DNA from: an uncultured Pseudomonadota bacterium
GTDB lineage: Bacteria; Pseudomonadota; Gammaproteobacteria; Burkholderiales; SG8-39
Assembly (NCBI GenBank): GCA_903829815.1
Contig: CAIKRR010000029.1
Coordinates: 124,001-188,000, forward strand
DNA: 64,000 nt
Direction of reading: 5' to 3'
The notes beneath the pieces were generated by a model. It worked only from the letters and a program-made list of their open reading frames with translations. It had not been told where the DNA came from and searched no databases. Position numbers and translations under genes: made by a program. Below, piece after piece: positions 29,895-39,083 of this stretch (the stretch's first letter is position 1; each line of letters opens with the position of its first letter).

Positions 29895-30770
29895 ATGCGA
29901 ACCGCCGACTGGCTGCGAATGACTCTGCTGGCCGCCATCTGGGGCCTCTCCTTCCTCTTTCTGCGCATGGCTGCGCCCGTGCTGGGGCCTGCTCCCACCG
30001 CCGTCAGCCGCCTGCTGATCGGTGGTGGGCTGCTCGCCCTGTATGTGCAACTGCGCGAAGGCGGCATCGACCTGCGTGCCCGGTGGGGCCACTACGCCCT
30101 GCTGGGGATGCTCAACTCGGGCTTGCCCTTTCTGCTATTCAGCTTCGCGGCCCGGAGCCTGCCTGCCTCGTACCTGATTCTTCTCAACGCGACCACGCCC
30201 TTGTTTGGCGCCCTCGTCGGCGCGGTCACGCTGGGCGAACGACTCGGCGCACGACAACTCGCAGCACTCACTTCGGGCATGACGGGCGTAGCCATCGTGG
30301 CCGGGCTGGGTCCGATTGCCATCGGCCTTCAGGAACTCCTGGCGATCGTCGCAGGCCTCGGGGGCGCCGCCTGCTACGCCCTGGCAACGATCCAGATCCG
30401 CCGCTCGGCGATACGCCATTCGCCCAACACGCAGGCGGCCATGAGCCAGATCGTGTCAGGCATCCTGCTGCTGCCGCTGGTCGCCGCAGCGCCGCTGCCG
30501 GCCGCGCTGCCGGCGAGCGCGATACTCGCCGTGCTGGGGCTGGGCGTGCTGTGCAGCGGCCTTGCCTACATGCTCTATTTCAGACTGGTGGTTGATGTGG
30601 GCCCCAGTCGCGCCCTCATCGTGACATTTCTCAGTCCACCCTTTGGCATCCTCTGGGGCTGGATGCTGCTTGACGAGGAGATCACGCTGAAGATGCTCGC
30701 CGGTACCGCACTGGTGCTCGCGGGCACCATCGGCAGTCTCGGCGGCAAGCGCACGCAGCCCTCCCGGTAG
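29895..30770 (+). CDS. EamA/DMT family transporter
   Basis: This 291-residue membrane protein has ten predicted hydrophobic segments in two EamA repeats. The family phrase AAIWGLSFLFLRMA is at the N-terminus, and LILLNATTPLFGALVGA sits at the end of the first repeat. Such carriers usually export amino acids or metabolites. It is divergent from the hydantoinase gene across a 194-bp gap and 36 bp upstream of a DUF2848 gene. Confidence 0.9.
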   Translation: MRTADWLRMTLLAAIWGLSFLFLRMAAPVLGPAPTAVSRLLIGGGLLALYVQLREGGIDLRARWGHYALLGMLNSGLPFLLFSFAARSLPASYLILLNATTPLFGALVGAVTLGERLGARQLAALTSGMTGVAIVAGLGPIAIGLQELLAIVAGLGGAACYALATIQIRRSAIRHSPNTQAAMSQIVSGILLLPLVAAAPLPAALPASAILAVLGLGVLCSGLAYMLYFRLVVDVGPSRALIVTFLSPPFGILWGWMLLDEEITLKMLAGTALVLAGTIGSLGGKRTQPSR

Positions 30771-30806
30771 AATATGGCGTCAACTCCAACACGGCCGACA
30801 ATCATC

Positions 30807-31499
30807 ATGCCCACACTCGCATTCCGCCTCGAACCCCTCGACGCACCAGCCCGTACCGAACAGGTCACCATCGGCGAATTCGTCATTGCCGGCTGGACCG
30901 CACGCGACATGGCTGCCGTGCAGCACCACATCGATGAGCTGGCAAAACTGGGAGTACCGGCACCATCGAGCGTGCCGCTCTTTTATCGGGTCGCTGCCTC
31001 GCAGGTCACTCAGGACGCCACGGTGCAGGTTCTGGGTGCCGATTCCTCGGGCGAAGCCGAACCGGTGCTCTTCAGCCACGGCGGCGAAATGTGGTTGACA
31101 GTGGGCTCCGATCACACGGATCGCAAGGTCGAGACCTACTCGGTGGCGGTATCCAAGCAGATGTGCGCCAAACCGGTTGCTGCAACCGCCTGGCGTCTGC
31201 GTGATGTCCAAGCGCACTGGGACCAGTTGATCCTGCGCTCGTGGATCACCGAAGGTGGCGCCAGAGTGCTCTATCAGCAGGGGCCGCTCGCCGCGATGCG
31301 CACCCCAGGTGATCTGGTGCCGCGCTATTGCGCCGGCGCAAGCGCGCTGCCCGATGGCGTGATGATGAGCTGCGGCACACTCTCGGCGATTGGCGGCGTC
31401 CGTGCGGCGCTCGACTGCCACCTCGAAATCGAAGATCCGGTCGCCGGCCGGGTGTTGCGCCACAGCTACGCACTCACGGTGCTGCCTGTGATTGCCTGA
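30807..31499 (+). CDS. DUF2848 family protein
   Basis: This 230-residue cytoplasmic protein contains VTIGEFVIAGWTARD, FSHGGEMWLTVGSDHTDRKVE, VSKQMCAKPVA and a late MSCGTLSAIGG. I read these as the DUF2848 family, whose function is not known; the pattern resembles the metal-binding fold of fumarylacetoacetate-hydrolase-like proteins (inference). The ATG at 30807 is chosen because the 11 residues upstream are not family-like. It lies 54 bp ahead of a flavoenzyme gene and a TRAP transporter, so a role in catabolism of the imported acid is plausible. Confidence 0.82.
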   Translation: MPTLAFRLEPLDAPARTEQVTIGEFVIAGWTARDMAAVQHHIDELAKLGVPAPSSVPLFYRVAASQVTQDATVQVLGADSSGEAEPVLFSHGGEMWLTVGSDHTDRKVETYSVAVSKQMCAKPVAATAWRLRDVQAHWDQLILRSWITEGGARVLYQQGPLAAMRTPGDLVPRYCAGASALPDGVMMSCGTLSAIGGVRAALDCHLEIEDPVAGRVLRHSYALTVLPVIA

Positions 31500-31553
31500 G
31501 GCGCGCCCCGTCCGAACAACACCATCGTATCGCACGCGCCCGCCTGGCCCCCA

Positions 31554-32708
31554 ATGATGGAGCGACTCGATGTCGTGATCGCGGGTGCCGGCGTGGTCGG
31601 GCTGGCGATCGCCCGCGCGTTCGCGATGGCGGGGCGCGAGGTGTTCATCGTAGAAGCAGAAGCAGCCATCGGCACGCAGACCAGTTCGCGCAATTCCGAG
31701 GTGATTCATGCCGGCATCTACTACCCGCGTGATTCCCTCAAGGCGCGCCTGTGCGTGAGAGGCCGGCAGCAGTTGTACCGCTATCTGCAGGCAGAATCGA
31801 TCGAGTACCGGCGCTGCGGCAAGCTGATCGTTGCCACCGAAGAGTCGCAACTCGCCAGCCTTGAACAAATTGCCGCGCACGCCCGTGCCAACGGGGTCGA
31901 TGACATCGTGTGGCTCGACGGCCGCGAGGCGCAAGCCCTGGAGCCTGCCCTGCGCGCAGTTGCGGCGCTGCACTCGCCGTCGACCGGCATCGTGGACAGT
32001 CACGGTTACATGCTGTCACTGCTGGCACAGGCCGAGGCGCATGGCGCCCTGCTCGCGCTGCGAAGCACTGTCACCGCTGGCCGGGTCACCGACGAGGGCA
32101 TCGTGCTGGACATCCAGGGCGACGAATCGATCAGCGTACGCGCGCGCACCTTTGTCAACAGCGCCGGTCTGCAGGCCCCGGCCCTGGCGCGATCGATCCA
32201 CGGCATTGCGCCACAATCGATTCCACAAGGCTGGTTGTGCAAGGGCAACTACTTTTCGCTCAAGGGCCGTTCACCCTTCTCGCGACTCATCTATCCGGTA
32301 CCTGAGCCCGGTGGTCTGGGTGTGCATCTGACCCTCGACCTGGCGGGTGCTGCCCGCTTCGGACCCGACGTACAGTGGCTGGATGGCGCCCTTGATTACA
32401 CGGTAGACCCAACGCGCGGTGAACGCTTCTATGGCGAAGTGCGCCGCTACTGGCCTGCCTTGGCCGAGGGCCAACTCGAACCGGCCTACAGCGGCGTGCG
32501 ACCAAAGGCGAGCGGCCCGCACGAGCCCGCTGCCGACTTCATGATCAGAACGCGATCCGATCATGGCGTTGCAGGCTACATCGGGCTCTACGGCATCGAG
32601 TCGCCAGGCCTGACGGCCTCGCTGGCTATCGCCGAACACGTGGTCGCACGCGCAGACGAACAACGGGCCAACCCCCTGAGCGAAAGGGCCGGCCAGCAGG
32701 TACAGTGA
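31554..32708 (+). CDS. FAD-dependent oxidoreductase, L-2-hydroxyglutarate oxidase-like
   Basis: This 384-residue DAO-family flavoprotein has the FAD motif GAGVVGLAIARAF near residue 10 and the phrase SSRNSEVIHAGIYYP near 43, which is the mark of the L2HGDH/LhgO group. YSGVRPK and GYIGLYGIESPGLT close the protein. The group oxidises L-2-hydroxy acids to 2-oxo acids. DctQ begins 4 bp after its stop, so it is cotranscribed with the TRAP transporter, which suggests that the transporter feeds it a hydroxy acid. Confidence 0.9.
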   Translation: MMERLDVVIAGAGVVGLAIARAFAMAGREVFIVEAEAAIGTQTSSRNSEVIHAGIYYPRDSLKARLCVRGRQQLYRYLQAESIEYRRCGKLIVATEESQLASLEQIAAHARANGVDDIVWLDGREAQALEPALRAVAALHSPSTGIVDSHGYMLSLLAQAEAHGALLALRSTVTAGRVTDEGIVLDIQGDESISVRARTFVNSAGLQAPALARSIHGIAPQSIPQGWLCKGNYFSLKGRSPFSRLIYPVPEPGGLGVHLTLDLAGAARFGPDVQWLDGALDYTVDPTRGERFYGEVRRYWPALAEGQLEPAYSGVRPKASGPHEPAADFMIRTRSDHGVAGYIGLYGIESPGLTASLAIAEHVVARADEQRANPLSERAGQQVQ

Positions 32709-32712
32709 CACC

Positions 32713-33252
32713 ATGACCCTGCGCTCCCTCCTCGATCGTTTTTACATGGCTTGCGCCTGGGGTGCGGCCCTGTCGATTGCCGGCATCTTTCTGCTGATGC
32801 TCATCCAATCGCTCGGGCGCGAGCTGGGCTTGCAGATTCGGGGGGCCGATGACCTCGCGGCCTGGCTCTGCGCAGCATCGGCATTTCTCGGACTGGCCCA
32901 TACCTTGCAGGCCGGCGAAATGGTCCGGGTCGGCCTGTGGATCGACCGACTCGGCCCGCGCTGGCAGCGCCGCATGGAAATCACGGCGCTGGTGGTGGCC
33001 TCGACATTTACCGGTTGGGCTGCCTGGGCAGTCGCCAATTTCGTGCATCAGAGCCATGAACTCAATGAGTTGACCCAGGGCCTGATCATCGTGCCGATCT
33101 GGATCCCGCAGTTGTCGGTGGTGATCGGCATCGCCGCCCTGTTCATCGCATTGCTCGACGAACTGGCATGCGTGCTGGCAGGCCATGTGCCGCGCTACCG
33201 TCAGGCGGCAGCCGAGCGGGCGGCACGGGGCGAATTCGGCGAGCGAGCATGA
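32713..33252 (+). CDS. TRAP transporter small permease (DctQ-like)
   Basis: This 179-residue protein has four membrane segments (around 15-35, 48-66, 90-112, 130-152), with WLCAASAFLGLAHTLQAG and GLIIVPIWIPQL, standard for DctQ. It is the small membrane subunit of a sodium-driven TRAP uptake system. The TGA overlaps the ATG of the large permease (ATGA). The C-terminal tail is Ala/Arg-rich. Confidence 0.9.
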   Translation: MTLRSLLDRFYMACAWGAALSIAGIFLLMLIQSLGRELGLQIRGADDLAAWLCAASAFLGLAHTLQAGEMVRVGLWIDRLGPRWQRRMEITALVVASTFTGWAAWAVANFVHQSHELNELTQGLIIVPIWIPQLSVVIGIAALFIALLDELACVLAGHVPRYRQAAAERAARGEFGERA

Positions 33253-34571
33253 GTGCCATCGCGATCACCGCCATCCTGCTCGGGCTGATGTTCGTGCTGC
33301 TGGCCGCTGGCGTCTGGATTGCCCTCTCGCTCGCCATCACGGGCTGGTTCGGTCTGGTCTTCTTCACCGGCAGCCCACCCGATTCCAACCTCTTCACCGC
33401 GTTCTGGGGCACCACCGCATCGTGGGAACTGGCCGCCCTGCCGCTCTTCATCTGGATGGGGGAAATCCTCTTTCGCACCCGATTGTCAGAAGAGATGTTC
33501 GAGGGGTTGTCACCCTGGATCGGCTGGCTTCCGGGGCGTCTGATGCATGTGAACATCCTCGGCTGCGGGTTGTTTGGTTCTGTGTCGGGCTCATCGGCAG
33601 CCACCTGCGCGATGATCGCCAAGGTGGCCTTGCCCGAACTGAAACGTCGCGGCTACGACGAGCGCATCTGTCTGGGCTCGCTGGCTGGCGCCGGCACCCT
33701 CGGAATACTCATTCCGCCATCGATCACCATGGTGGTCTATGCGGTGGCAGCCGACGTGTCGATCATCCGAATCTTCCTTGCCGGATTCCTGCCCGGCGCG
33801 TTGATCATGTTGCTCTACTCGGGCTACATCGCGGCCTGGTCCCTCGCCCACCCGGAACGCGTGCCCGACGATGCGGTGACCATGACCCTTCGCCAGCGGC
33901 TCTACGCCTCGCGTCGACTTGCGCCCTGCCTTGCTCTCATTGGCTTCGTCATCTGGGTGCTGGTGGCGGGCTATGCCACCGCCACCGAGGCGGCTGCCTT
34001 CGGCGTGCTCGGATCGCTGGCCATCGCCGCCTCAGGCGGGTCACTGAGCTGGAGCGCGCTGCGCGACAGCCTGATGAGCGCGATGCGCCTCTCGGCGATG
34101 ATCATGTTCATCCTGGCCGGAGCCGCACTGCTTACCAAGGCCATGGGATTTACCGGCATCCCGCGCGGACTTGCCGAATGGGTAGGCTCGCTCGGCCTGT
34201 CGCCCTTCATGCTGATCGGGGCACTGACCGTGGTGTACATCGTGCTGGGCACCGCACTCGATGGCATCTCGATGATCGTCCTCACCACCGCGATCGTCAT
34301 TCCCATGGTGCAGCAGGCCGGATTCGATCTGGTCTGGTTCGGCATCTTCATCGTGATGCTCGTAGAGATCGCCGAAGTCACCCCACCGGTGGGGTTCAAT
34401 CTTTTCGTGCTGCAGACGATGAGCGGGCGCGATAGCCTCTACGTGGCGCGCGCCGCGCTGCCCTTCTTCTGGCTTCTGGTACTGGCGATCGCGATCATTA
34501 CGGTCGCGCCGGTGATCGTCACCTGGTTGCCCGACCTCGTCATGAATTCGCCCCCGCCGGCACTGAAGTAG
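33249..34571 (+). CDS. TRAP transporter large permease (DctM-like)
   Basis: This 440-residue protein has about 12-13 membrane segments. GSVSGSSAATCAMIAKVALPELKRRGYD and LGILIPPSITMVVYAV are DctM signatures; EITPPVGFN-like text near the end (EVTPPVGFNLFVLQ) is the conserved helical-hairpin region. It is the ion-coupled translocation subunit. I start at the ATG overlapping the dctQ stop; the frame extends upstream without support. Confidence 0.94.
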   Translation: MSAIAITAILLGLMFVLLAAGVWIALSLAITGWFGLVFFTGSPPDSNLFTAFWGTTASWELAALPLFIWMGEILFRTRLSEEMFEGLSPWIGWLPGRLMHVNILGCGLFGSVSGSSAATCAMIAKVALPELKRRGYDERICLGSLAGAGTLGILIPPSITMVVYAVAADVSIIRIFLAGFLPGALIMLLYSGYIAAWSLAHPERVPDDAVTMTLRQRLYASRRLAPCLALIGFVIWVLVAGYATATEAAAFGVLGSLAIAASGGSLSWSALRDSLMSAMRLSAMIMFILAGAALLTKAMGFTGIPRGLAEWVGSLGLSPFMLIGALTVVYIVLGTALDGISMIVLTTAIVIPMVQQAGFDLVWFGIFIVMLVEIAEVTPPVGFNLFVLQTMSGRDSLYVARAALPFFWLLVLAIAIITVAPVIVTWLPDLVMNSPPPALK

Positions 34572-34630
34572 GCAGCCGCCTGCGCCAGGATGAGATCCTG
34601 CATACCTGGCACCTTGTACCGCGTTTTTTA

Positions 34631-34693
34631 CCTTGCACCTTGCACCTTGCACCTTGCACCTTGCACCTCGCACCTCGCACCTCGCACCTCGCC
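34631..34693 (+). repeat. Heptanucleotide tandem repeat, nine units
   Basis: Nine consecutive 7-bp units run from 34631 to 34693: five CCTTGCA, three CCTCGCA, then one CCTCGCC. A degenerate copy (CCTTGTA) lies at 34612. The tract is between the dctM stop and the dctP start and is purely non-coding if dctP begins at 34728. A reading frame beginning at 34590 passes through it into dctP. Confidence 0.95.
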
Positions 34694-34714
34694 CTTCGTC
34701 TATCGCCCAAGCCT

Positions 34715-34718
34715 GGAG
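34715..34718 (+). promoter_or_regulatory. Ribosome-binding site of the TRAP receptor gene
   Basis: GGAG ends 9 bp before the ATG at 34728. It supports initiation after, not before, the heptanucleotide repeat. Confidence 0.5.
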
Positions 34719-34727
34719 CCTGCCTCG

Positions 34728-35750
34728 ATGCCTTCCGCCACCGCCCGACCGACCAGCACCAACCCACCGACCACCCGTGCCCTGAAACTCGCGAGCATCG
34801 GTTTGATGGCCGCAACCCTGATGAGCGCCCTGCCCGCCCGGGCTCAGACCCGCTGGGACCTGCCGACTGCCTATCCGCTGTCGAACTTCCACACGGTGAA
34901 CATCGAGCTCTTTGCCAAGGACGTCGACCATGCCACCAGCGGACGACTGAAGATCACGGTCCACCCTAACGCATCGCTGCTGAAGCTCCCCGAGATCAAG
35001 CGAGGCGTGCAGACTGCACAGGTACCGGCAGGCGAAATCCTGCTCTCGGCACATGCCAACGAAGATCCGCTGTACGGGCTCGATGCCGTCCCGTTCCTCG
35101 CCAGCAGCTACAAGGATGCAGCGCGACTGATGCGCGCGTCGCGCAAGGCCCTGGACGAGAAATTTGCCCGTCAGGGGATGCGTCTCCTCTTCCAGACGCC
35201 CTGGCCACCACAAGGCATCTTCTCCTCGAAGCCGTTGTCGAGCGTTGCCGACCTCAAGGGCTTGAAGTGGCGTGCCTACAACCCCGCCACGGCACGCATC
35301 GCCGAACTTGTCTCGGCCCAACCCGTGACCATCCAGGCCGCCGAACTCTCGCAGGCGCTGGCAACTGGCGTGGTGCAGAGCTACATCTCATCGGCGGCCA
35401 CCGGCTATGACACCAAGACCTACGAAAGCCTGAAGTACTTCTACGACACCAAGGCCTGGTTGCCGCGCAACGCCGTGCTGGTCGGACAGCGTGCCTGGGC
35501 AGCCCTTGATCGGGCCACCCAGGAGGCGGTACTGCGCAGCGCGGCCGAGGCTGAAACACGCGGCTGGGCACTGAGCGAAGAGAAGGCACGCTGGTACATG
35601 GAACAACTGGCACTCAAGGGCATGAAAGTGGAGGCCCCGAGCGCCCAACTCAACGCCGACATGAAAAAGGTCGGCGAGGTCATGACCGCCGAATGGCTCA
35701 AGACCGCGGGCGCAGAAGGGGAAGCCATCCTCACTGCCTACCGGCGCTGA
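34728..35750 (+). CDS. TRAP transporter substrate-binding protein (DctP-like)
   Basis: This 340-residue periplasmic protein has a twin-basic-poor but clear signal segment LKLASIGLMAATLMSALPARAQ (about 19-40). The mature part starts TRWDLPTAYP and carries SGRLKITVHPNASL, GEILLSAHANEDP and LKGLKWRAYNP, the standard DctP pattern with the conserved arginine in LKWRAY that contacts ligand carboxylates. It is third in the TRAP operon, an order (Q, M, P) seen in many loci. A 7-bp repeat tract separates it from dctM. The ligand is an organic acid by family; the neighbouring LhgO-like oxidase hints at a 2-hydroxy acid. Confidence 0.92.
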   Translation: MPSATARPTSTNPPTTRALKLASIGLMAATLMSALPARAQTRWDLPTAYPLSNFHTVNIELFAKDVDHATSGRLKITVHPNASLLKLPEIKRGVQTAQVPAGEILLSAHANEDPLYGLDAVPFLASSYKDAARLMRASRKALDEKFARQGMRLLFQTPWPPQGIFSSKPLSSVADLKGLKWRAYNPATARIAELVSAQPVTIQAAELSQALATGVVQSYISSAATGYDTKTYESLKYFYDTKAWLPRNAVLVGQRAWAALDRATQEAVLRSAAEAETRGWALSEEKARWYMEQLALKGMKVEAPSAQLNADMKKVGEVMTAEWLKTAGAEGEAILTAYRR

Positions 35751-35772
35751 GCGCCCGACGGGGAGGCACCGC

Positions 35773-37287
35773 GTGACCTTTGCGCCTGTCTTCACGGTTG
35801 CTGGCGCACGAGCCATCGAGGCTCGTGCGGCCGCGATCGAGGCGAATGCGTCCCCTGCAGCGGCCACACGGCATGGCGGGTCGCACGCAGAACTCTCTTT
35901 GATGTCACGTGCGGGCGCAGCGGCAGCACGCTGCGCAATCCGGCAGATGGACGCAACGCGGCCAGGGAGGGTCCTTGCCGTGGCGGGTCCAGGCAACAAC
36001 GGAGGCGACGCCATCGCGGCAGCGAGCGTGCTGCGTGCGCAAGGACTGCCCACCGAGGTCCTTCTGGTGGGCGACGCAGCACGACTGCCAGCGGATGCCG
36101 CAAACGCTGCAAGGCACTGGCAGGCGGGGGGTGGCACCTTTCTCCAACGAGTGCCACACACTTGCCCGACACTCATTCTCGATGGCCTCTTTGGCATCGG
36201 CTTGAGCCGAGCAATCGATGGCGACATGGCCCGGCTGATCGAGGCCATCAACCAGCTCGCCGGCCCGGTCCTCGCGTTAGACGTCCCGAGCGGCATCCAG
36301 GGCGATTCGGGGGCGATCATGGGCTGCGCCATCCGGGCAGCAGCAACCATCACCTTCATCGGCCTGAAGCCGGGCCTGCTCACACTCGACGGCCCCGATC
36401 ATGCGGGCGTCATCGAAGTTGCATCCCTCGATCTGTCACCGGACACCCTGGGCAGCGCAGAGGGCATTCTGATCGACCACACGGTGCTCGCGCAGATTCC
36501 CACGACACGACCGCGCAACTTCCACAAGGGTCATGCCGGCACGACAAGCGTGCTGGGCGGTGCCAGCGGCATGGTGGGAGCGGCTCTGCTGAGCGGCCTG
36601 GCCGCGCTGCGCCTGGGTGCGGGCAAGGTACTGGTCGGGCTACTGGGCGACGACTGCCCGAGTGTCGACGCGACGACCCCTGAACTCATGCTGGTGCCCC
36701 CTGCCATCGCCCTCTTGCAGGCCGATGTCATCGCAGCAGGGCCAGGGCTTGGCACTTCGCTGCGGGCACGCACCCTGCTTGCACAGGCGATTGCGCGGGC
36801 GGTACCGATCGTTCTCGATGCCGACGCCCTCACTGTCATCGCACGCGATCCCCGATTGCAGGCGGCGGTGAGCGCACGCACGCAAGCCACGCTCCTCACG
36901 CCCCACCCGGCCGAAGCAGCCCGCCTGCTGGGCACCGAAACAGCGCGTGTACAGCACGATCGGCTCGGTGCTGCGCAGCAACTGGCGTGTCGATTCAACG
37001 CCACCGTGATACTGAAGGGCAATGGCAGCATCGTGGCTGCACCGCGCAAACCCTTTGCGATCATCGGCTCGGGCAACCCGGGCATGGCGGCTGCGGGTAT
37101 GGGAGACTGCCTGACCGGAATCCTTGCCGCGCTGCTGGCCCAGGGTGCCGACCCGCTGGATGCCGCACGCGCCGGTGCCTGGTTGCACGGCGCGGCAGGC
37201 GATCGATGTGCCGCGCGGCTTGCCCCGATCGGCATCAGCGCCACCGAAGTCGCCAACGAAGCCCGCCACCTGCTCCTGTCACGCTGA
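35773..37287 (+). CDS. nnr: Bifunctional NAD(P)H-hydrate epimerase/dehydratase
   Basis: This 504-residue protein starts at GTG, with GGGAGG just upstream. The N-terminal YjeF_N epimerase domain (about 1-220) has VAGPGNNGGDAIAAA; the C-terminal ribokinase-fold dehydratase (about 230-500) has AAGPGLGTS, VLDADALT and the nucleotide-binding NPGMAAAGMGDCLTG. Together they repair hydrated NADH and NADPH. It follows dctP by 22 bp and precedes an ABC protein gene by 17 bp. These neighbours look incidental, since nnr position varies. Confidence 0.95.
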   Translation: MTFAPVFTVAGARAIEARAAAIEANASPAAATRHGGSHAELSLMSRAGAAAARCAIRQMDATRPGRVLAVAGPGNNGGDAIAAASVLRAQGLPTEVLLVGDAARLPADAANAARHWQAGGGTFLQRVPHTCPTLILDGLFGIGLSRAIDGDMARLIEAINQLAGPVLALDVPSGIQGDSGAIMGCAIRAAATITFIGLKPGLLTLDGPDHAGVIEVASLDLSPDTLGSAEGILIDHTVLAQIPTTRPRNFHKGHAGTTSVLGGASGMVGAALLSGLAALRLGAGKVLVGLLGDDCPSVDATTPELMLVPPAIALLQADVIAAGPGLGTSLRARTLLAQAIARAVPIVLDADALTVIARDPRLQAAVSARTQATLLTPHPAEAARLLGTETARVQHDRLGAAQQLACRFNATVILKGNGSIVAAPRKPFAIIGSGNPGMAAAGMGDCLTGILAALLAQGADPLDAARAGAWLHGAAGDRCAARLAPIGISATEVANEARHLLLSR

Positions 37288-37304
37288 ACTCGAAGGAAAC
37301 CGAC

Positions 37305-39026
37305 ATGTCCGATCCGATTGCCATCGGCTCAGAGCGCTTTCTCATGCGTGCATGGCGCCTTGCCTGTCCGTACTGGGCTTCGGAAGAACGTTCGCGCGCC
37401 TGGTTGCTGCTGCTCTCGAGCGTGGGTCTCACGCTCTTCATGGTGTGGATCGACGTACTCTTCAATACTTGGCAGAAGGACTTCTACAACGCACTCGAGG
37501 AGAAGAACGAGACCGACTTCTGGGCCCTTCTCGGCTGGTTCTGCCTGCTCGCTGCCATCATGATCACGGCGGCGGTCTACCAGCAATATCTGCAACGAAT
37601 GCTCGAGATGCGCTGGCGTGCCTGGCTGACCAGTCGCTACACCAGCACATGGCTGAGCGGCAACACGTTCTACCGGCTCGAACTCGATCGGAGTACCGAC
37701 AACCCCGACCAGCGTATCGCCGAAGATATCCGCACCTTCACCAGCGGCCTTCTCAACCTGTCGCTCGGCCTCCTCAATGCGGTGGTCACGCTGGTGTCGT
37801 TCATCGGCATCCTGTGGATCGCTTCGGGCCCATTGTCCGCAGCGATCGGTGGGGTGACGATCACGATTCCGGGCTACATGGTCTGGGCAGCATTGCTCTA
37901 CGCGGCGGCAGGCAGTGCCATCACCTGGATGCTGGGACGCCCGCTGGTACGCCTGTCCAACGAACAACAGGCGCGCGAGGCCGACTTCCGGTTCGGACTG
38001 ATGCGCTTGCGCGAGAATGCTGAAGGCATTGCGCTCTATCGGGGCAGCGAGGTCGAGCGCGTCGCAAGCCAGCAACGATTTGGCCAGGTGCTGCACAACT
38101 GGTGGAGCCTGATCCGGACCACCAAGCGACTGCGCTTCTTCACCATCAGCTATGCCCAGGTGGCCATCGTCTTTCCCTTCTGGGTCGCAGCCGGACGATT
38201 CTTTGCGGGCCAGATGACACTGGGGCAACTCATGCAGATCAGTTCGGCCTTCGACAAGGTCCGCGAATCGCTCTCCTGGTTCGTCACCACCTACGCCGAA
38301 CTGGCCGACTGGAAGGCCAGTGTCGACCGCCTGCTGAGTTTCCATGATGCGGTACAAGCCCGCACAGCCCACGGCGAGGCCGGACTTGCGATCGGCACGA
38401 CCGATGGCGACGCAGCGATCTCGGGCTGCGCGGTCACGATACGCATGCCCGACGGACGGGTCGTGATGGCGTCCACCGATTTCACGATTGCGCGAGGCGA
38501 TCGAGTGCTGCTCACCGGCGCCTCTGGCAGCGGCAAGAGCACCTTCTTTCGCGCACTCTCGGGTATCTGGCCGTTTGCCAGCGGCACACTCCGGGTGCCA
38601 AGCGACGCACGACTGCTCTTCCTGCCCCAGAAGCCCTACATGCCGATCGGGTCCTTGCGCGCCGCCGTGGCCTACCCAGAACCCCCGGATCGCTTCGATG
38701 ACAGCGCCATCGTCACGGCACTGGGGCTGGTTCAACTGACGCCATTGGCAGGCGCACTTGGGGCCGAACGCAACTGGGCGCTCGAACTGAGCCCGGGCGA
38801 ACAGCAGCGTCTTGCAATCGCGCGAGCCCTGCTCTGCCGACCCGACTGGCTGTTCCTCGACGAGGCCACGGCTTCACTGGACGAAGCCATCGAGCGCCAG
38901 ATGTACGAACTGCTCGAAGCAAAATTGCCTGACACCACCTTGGTGAGCATCGCGCATCGTCCGCAGGTAGCGAGGTTCCATCAGCGACACTGGCATCTGG
39001 AATCGGCGACGCTGCAGATCGATTGA
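37305..39026 (+). CDS. ABC transporter, fused permease-ATPase (SbmA/BacA/YddA type)
   Basis: This 573-residue half-transporter has an N-terminal membrane domain of the ABC_membrane_2 type (about 1-330, with WRAWLTSRYTSTWLSGNTFYR and DNPDQRIAEDIRTF) and a C-terminal ATPase with Walker A TGASGSGKST, signature LSPGEQQRLAIARAL and Walker B LFLDEATASLDE. The membrane part is of the peroxisomal/SbmA-BacA group, which imports peptides or vitamin-like compounds. AAGGAA precedes the ATG. It is the last gene of its operon; a convergent gene follows. Confidence 0.92.
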   Translation: MSDPIAIGSERFLMRAWRLACPYWASEERSRAWLLLLSSVGLTLFMVWIDVLFNTWQKDFYNALEEKNETDFWALLGWFCLLAAIMITAAVYQQYLQRMLEMRWRAWLTSRYTSTWLSGNTFYRLELDRSTDNPDQRIAEDIRTFTSGLLNLSLGLLNAVVTLVSFIGILWIASGPLSAAIGGVTITIPGYMVWAALLYAAAGSAITWMLGRPLVRLSNEQQAREADFRFGLMRLRENAEGIALYRGSEVERVASQQRFGQVLHNWWSLIRTTKRLRFFTISYAQVAIVFPFWVAAGRFFAGQMTLGQLMQISSAFDKVRESLSWFVTTYAELADWKASVDRLLSFHDAVQARTAHGEAGLAIGTTDGDAAISGCAVTIRMPDGRVVMASTDFTIARGDRVLLTGASGSGKSTFFRALSGIWPFASGTLRVPSDARLLFLPQKPYMPIGSLRAAVAYPEPPDRFDDSAIVTALGLVQLTPLAGALGAERNWALELSPGEQQRLAIARALLCRPDWLFLDEATASLDEAIERQMYELLEAKLPDTTLVSIAHRPQVARFHQRHWHLESATLQID

Positions 39027-39083
39027 ACGAAAGCCGGCAGCGACTTGCCCACGACCGACCTGATGCCGGCGGCGCCCGGTTGC

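Noticed and set aside
34631-34693. Heptamer repeats as a CRISPR array
   Set aside because: Units are 7 bp with no spacers, and no cas gene is near.
34590-34727. Upstream start for DctP through the heptamer tract
   Set aside because: The peptide from the tract has repeated LAPCT/HLAPR text and would precede the signal peptide. The RBS at 34715 supports 34728. It is kept as a finding only because slippage could change this.
39034-39071. GCCGGC pair after the SbmA-like ABC gene as a terminator
   Set aside because: Only six base pairs with a loop of about 25 bases, and no T-tract.
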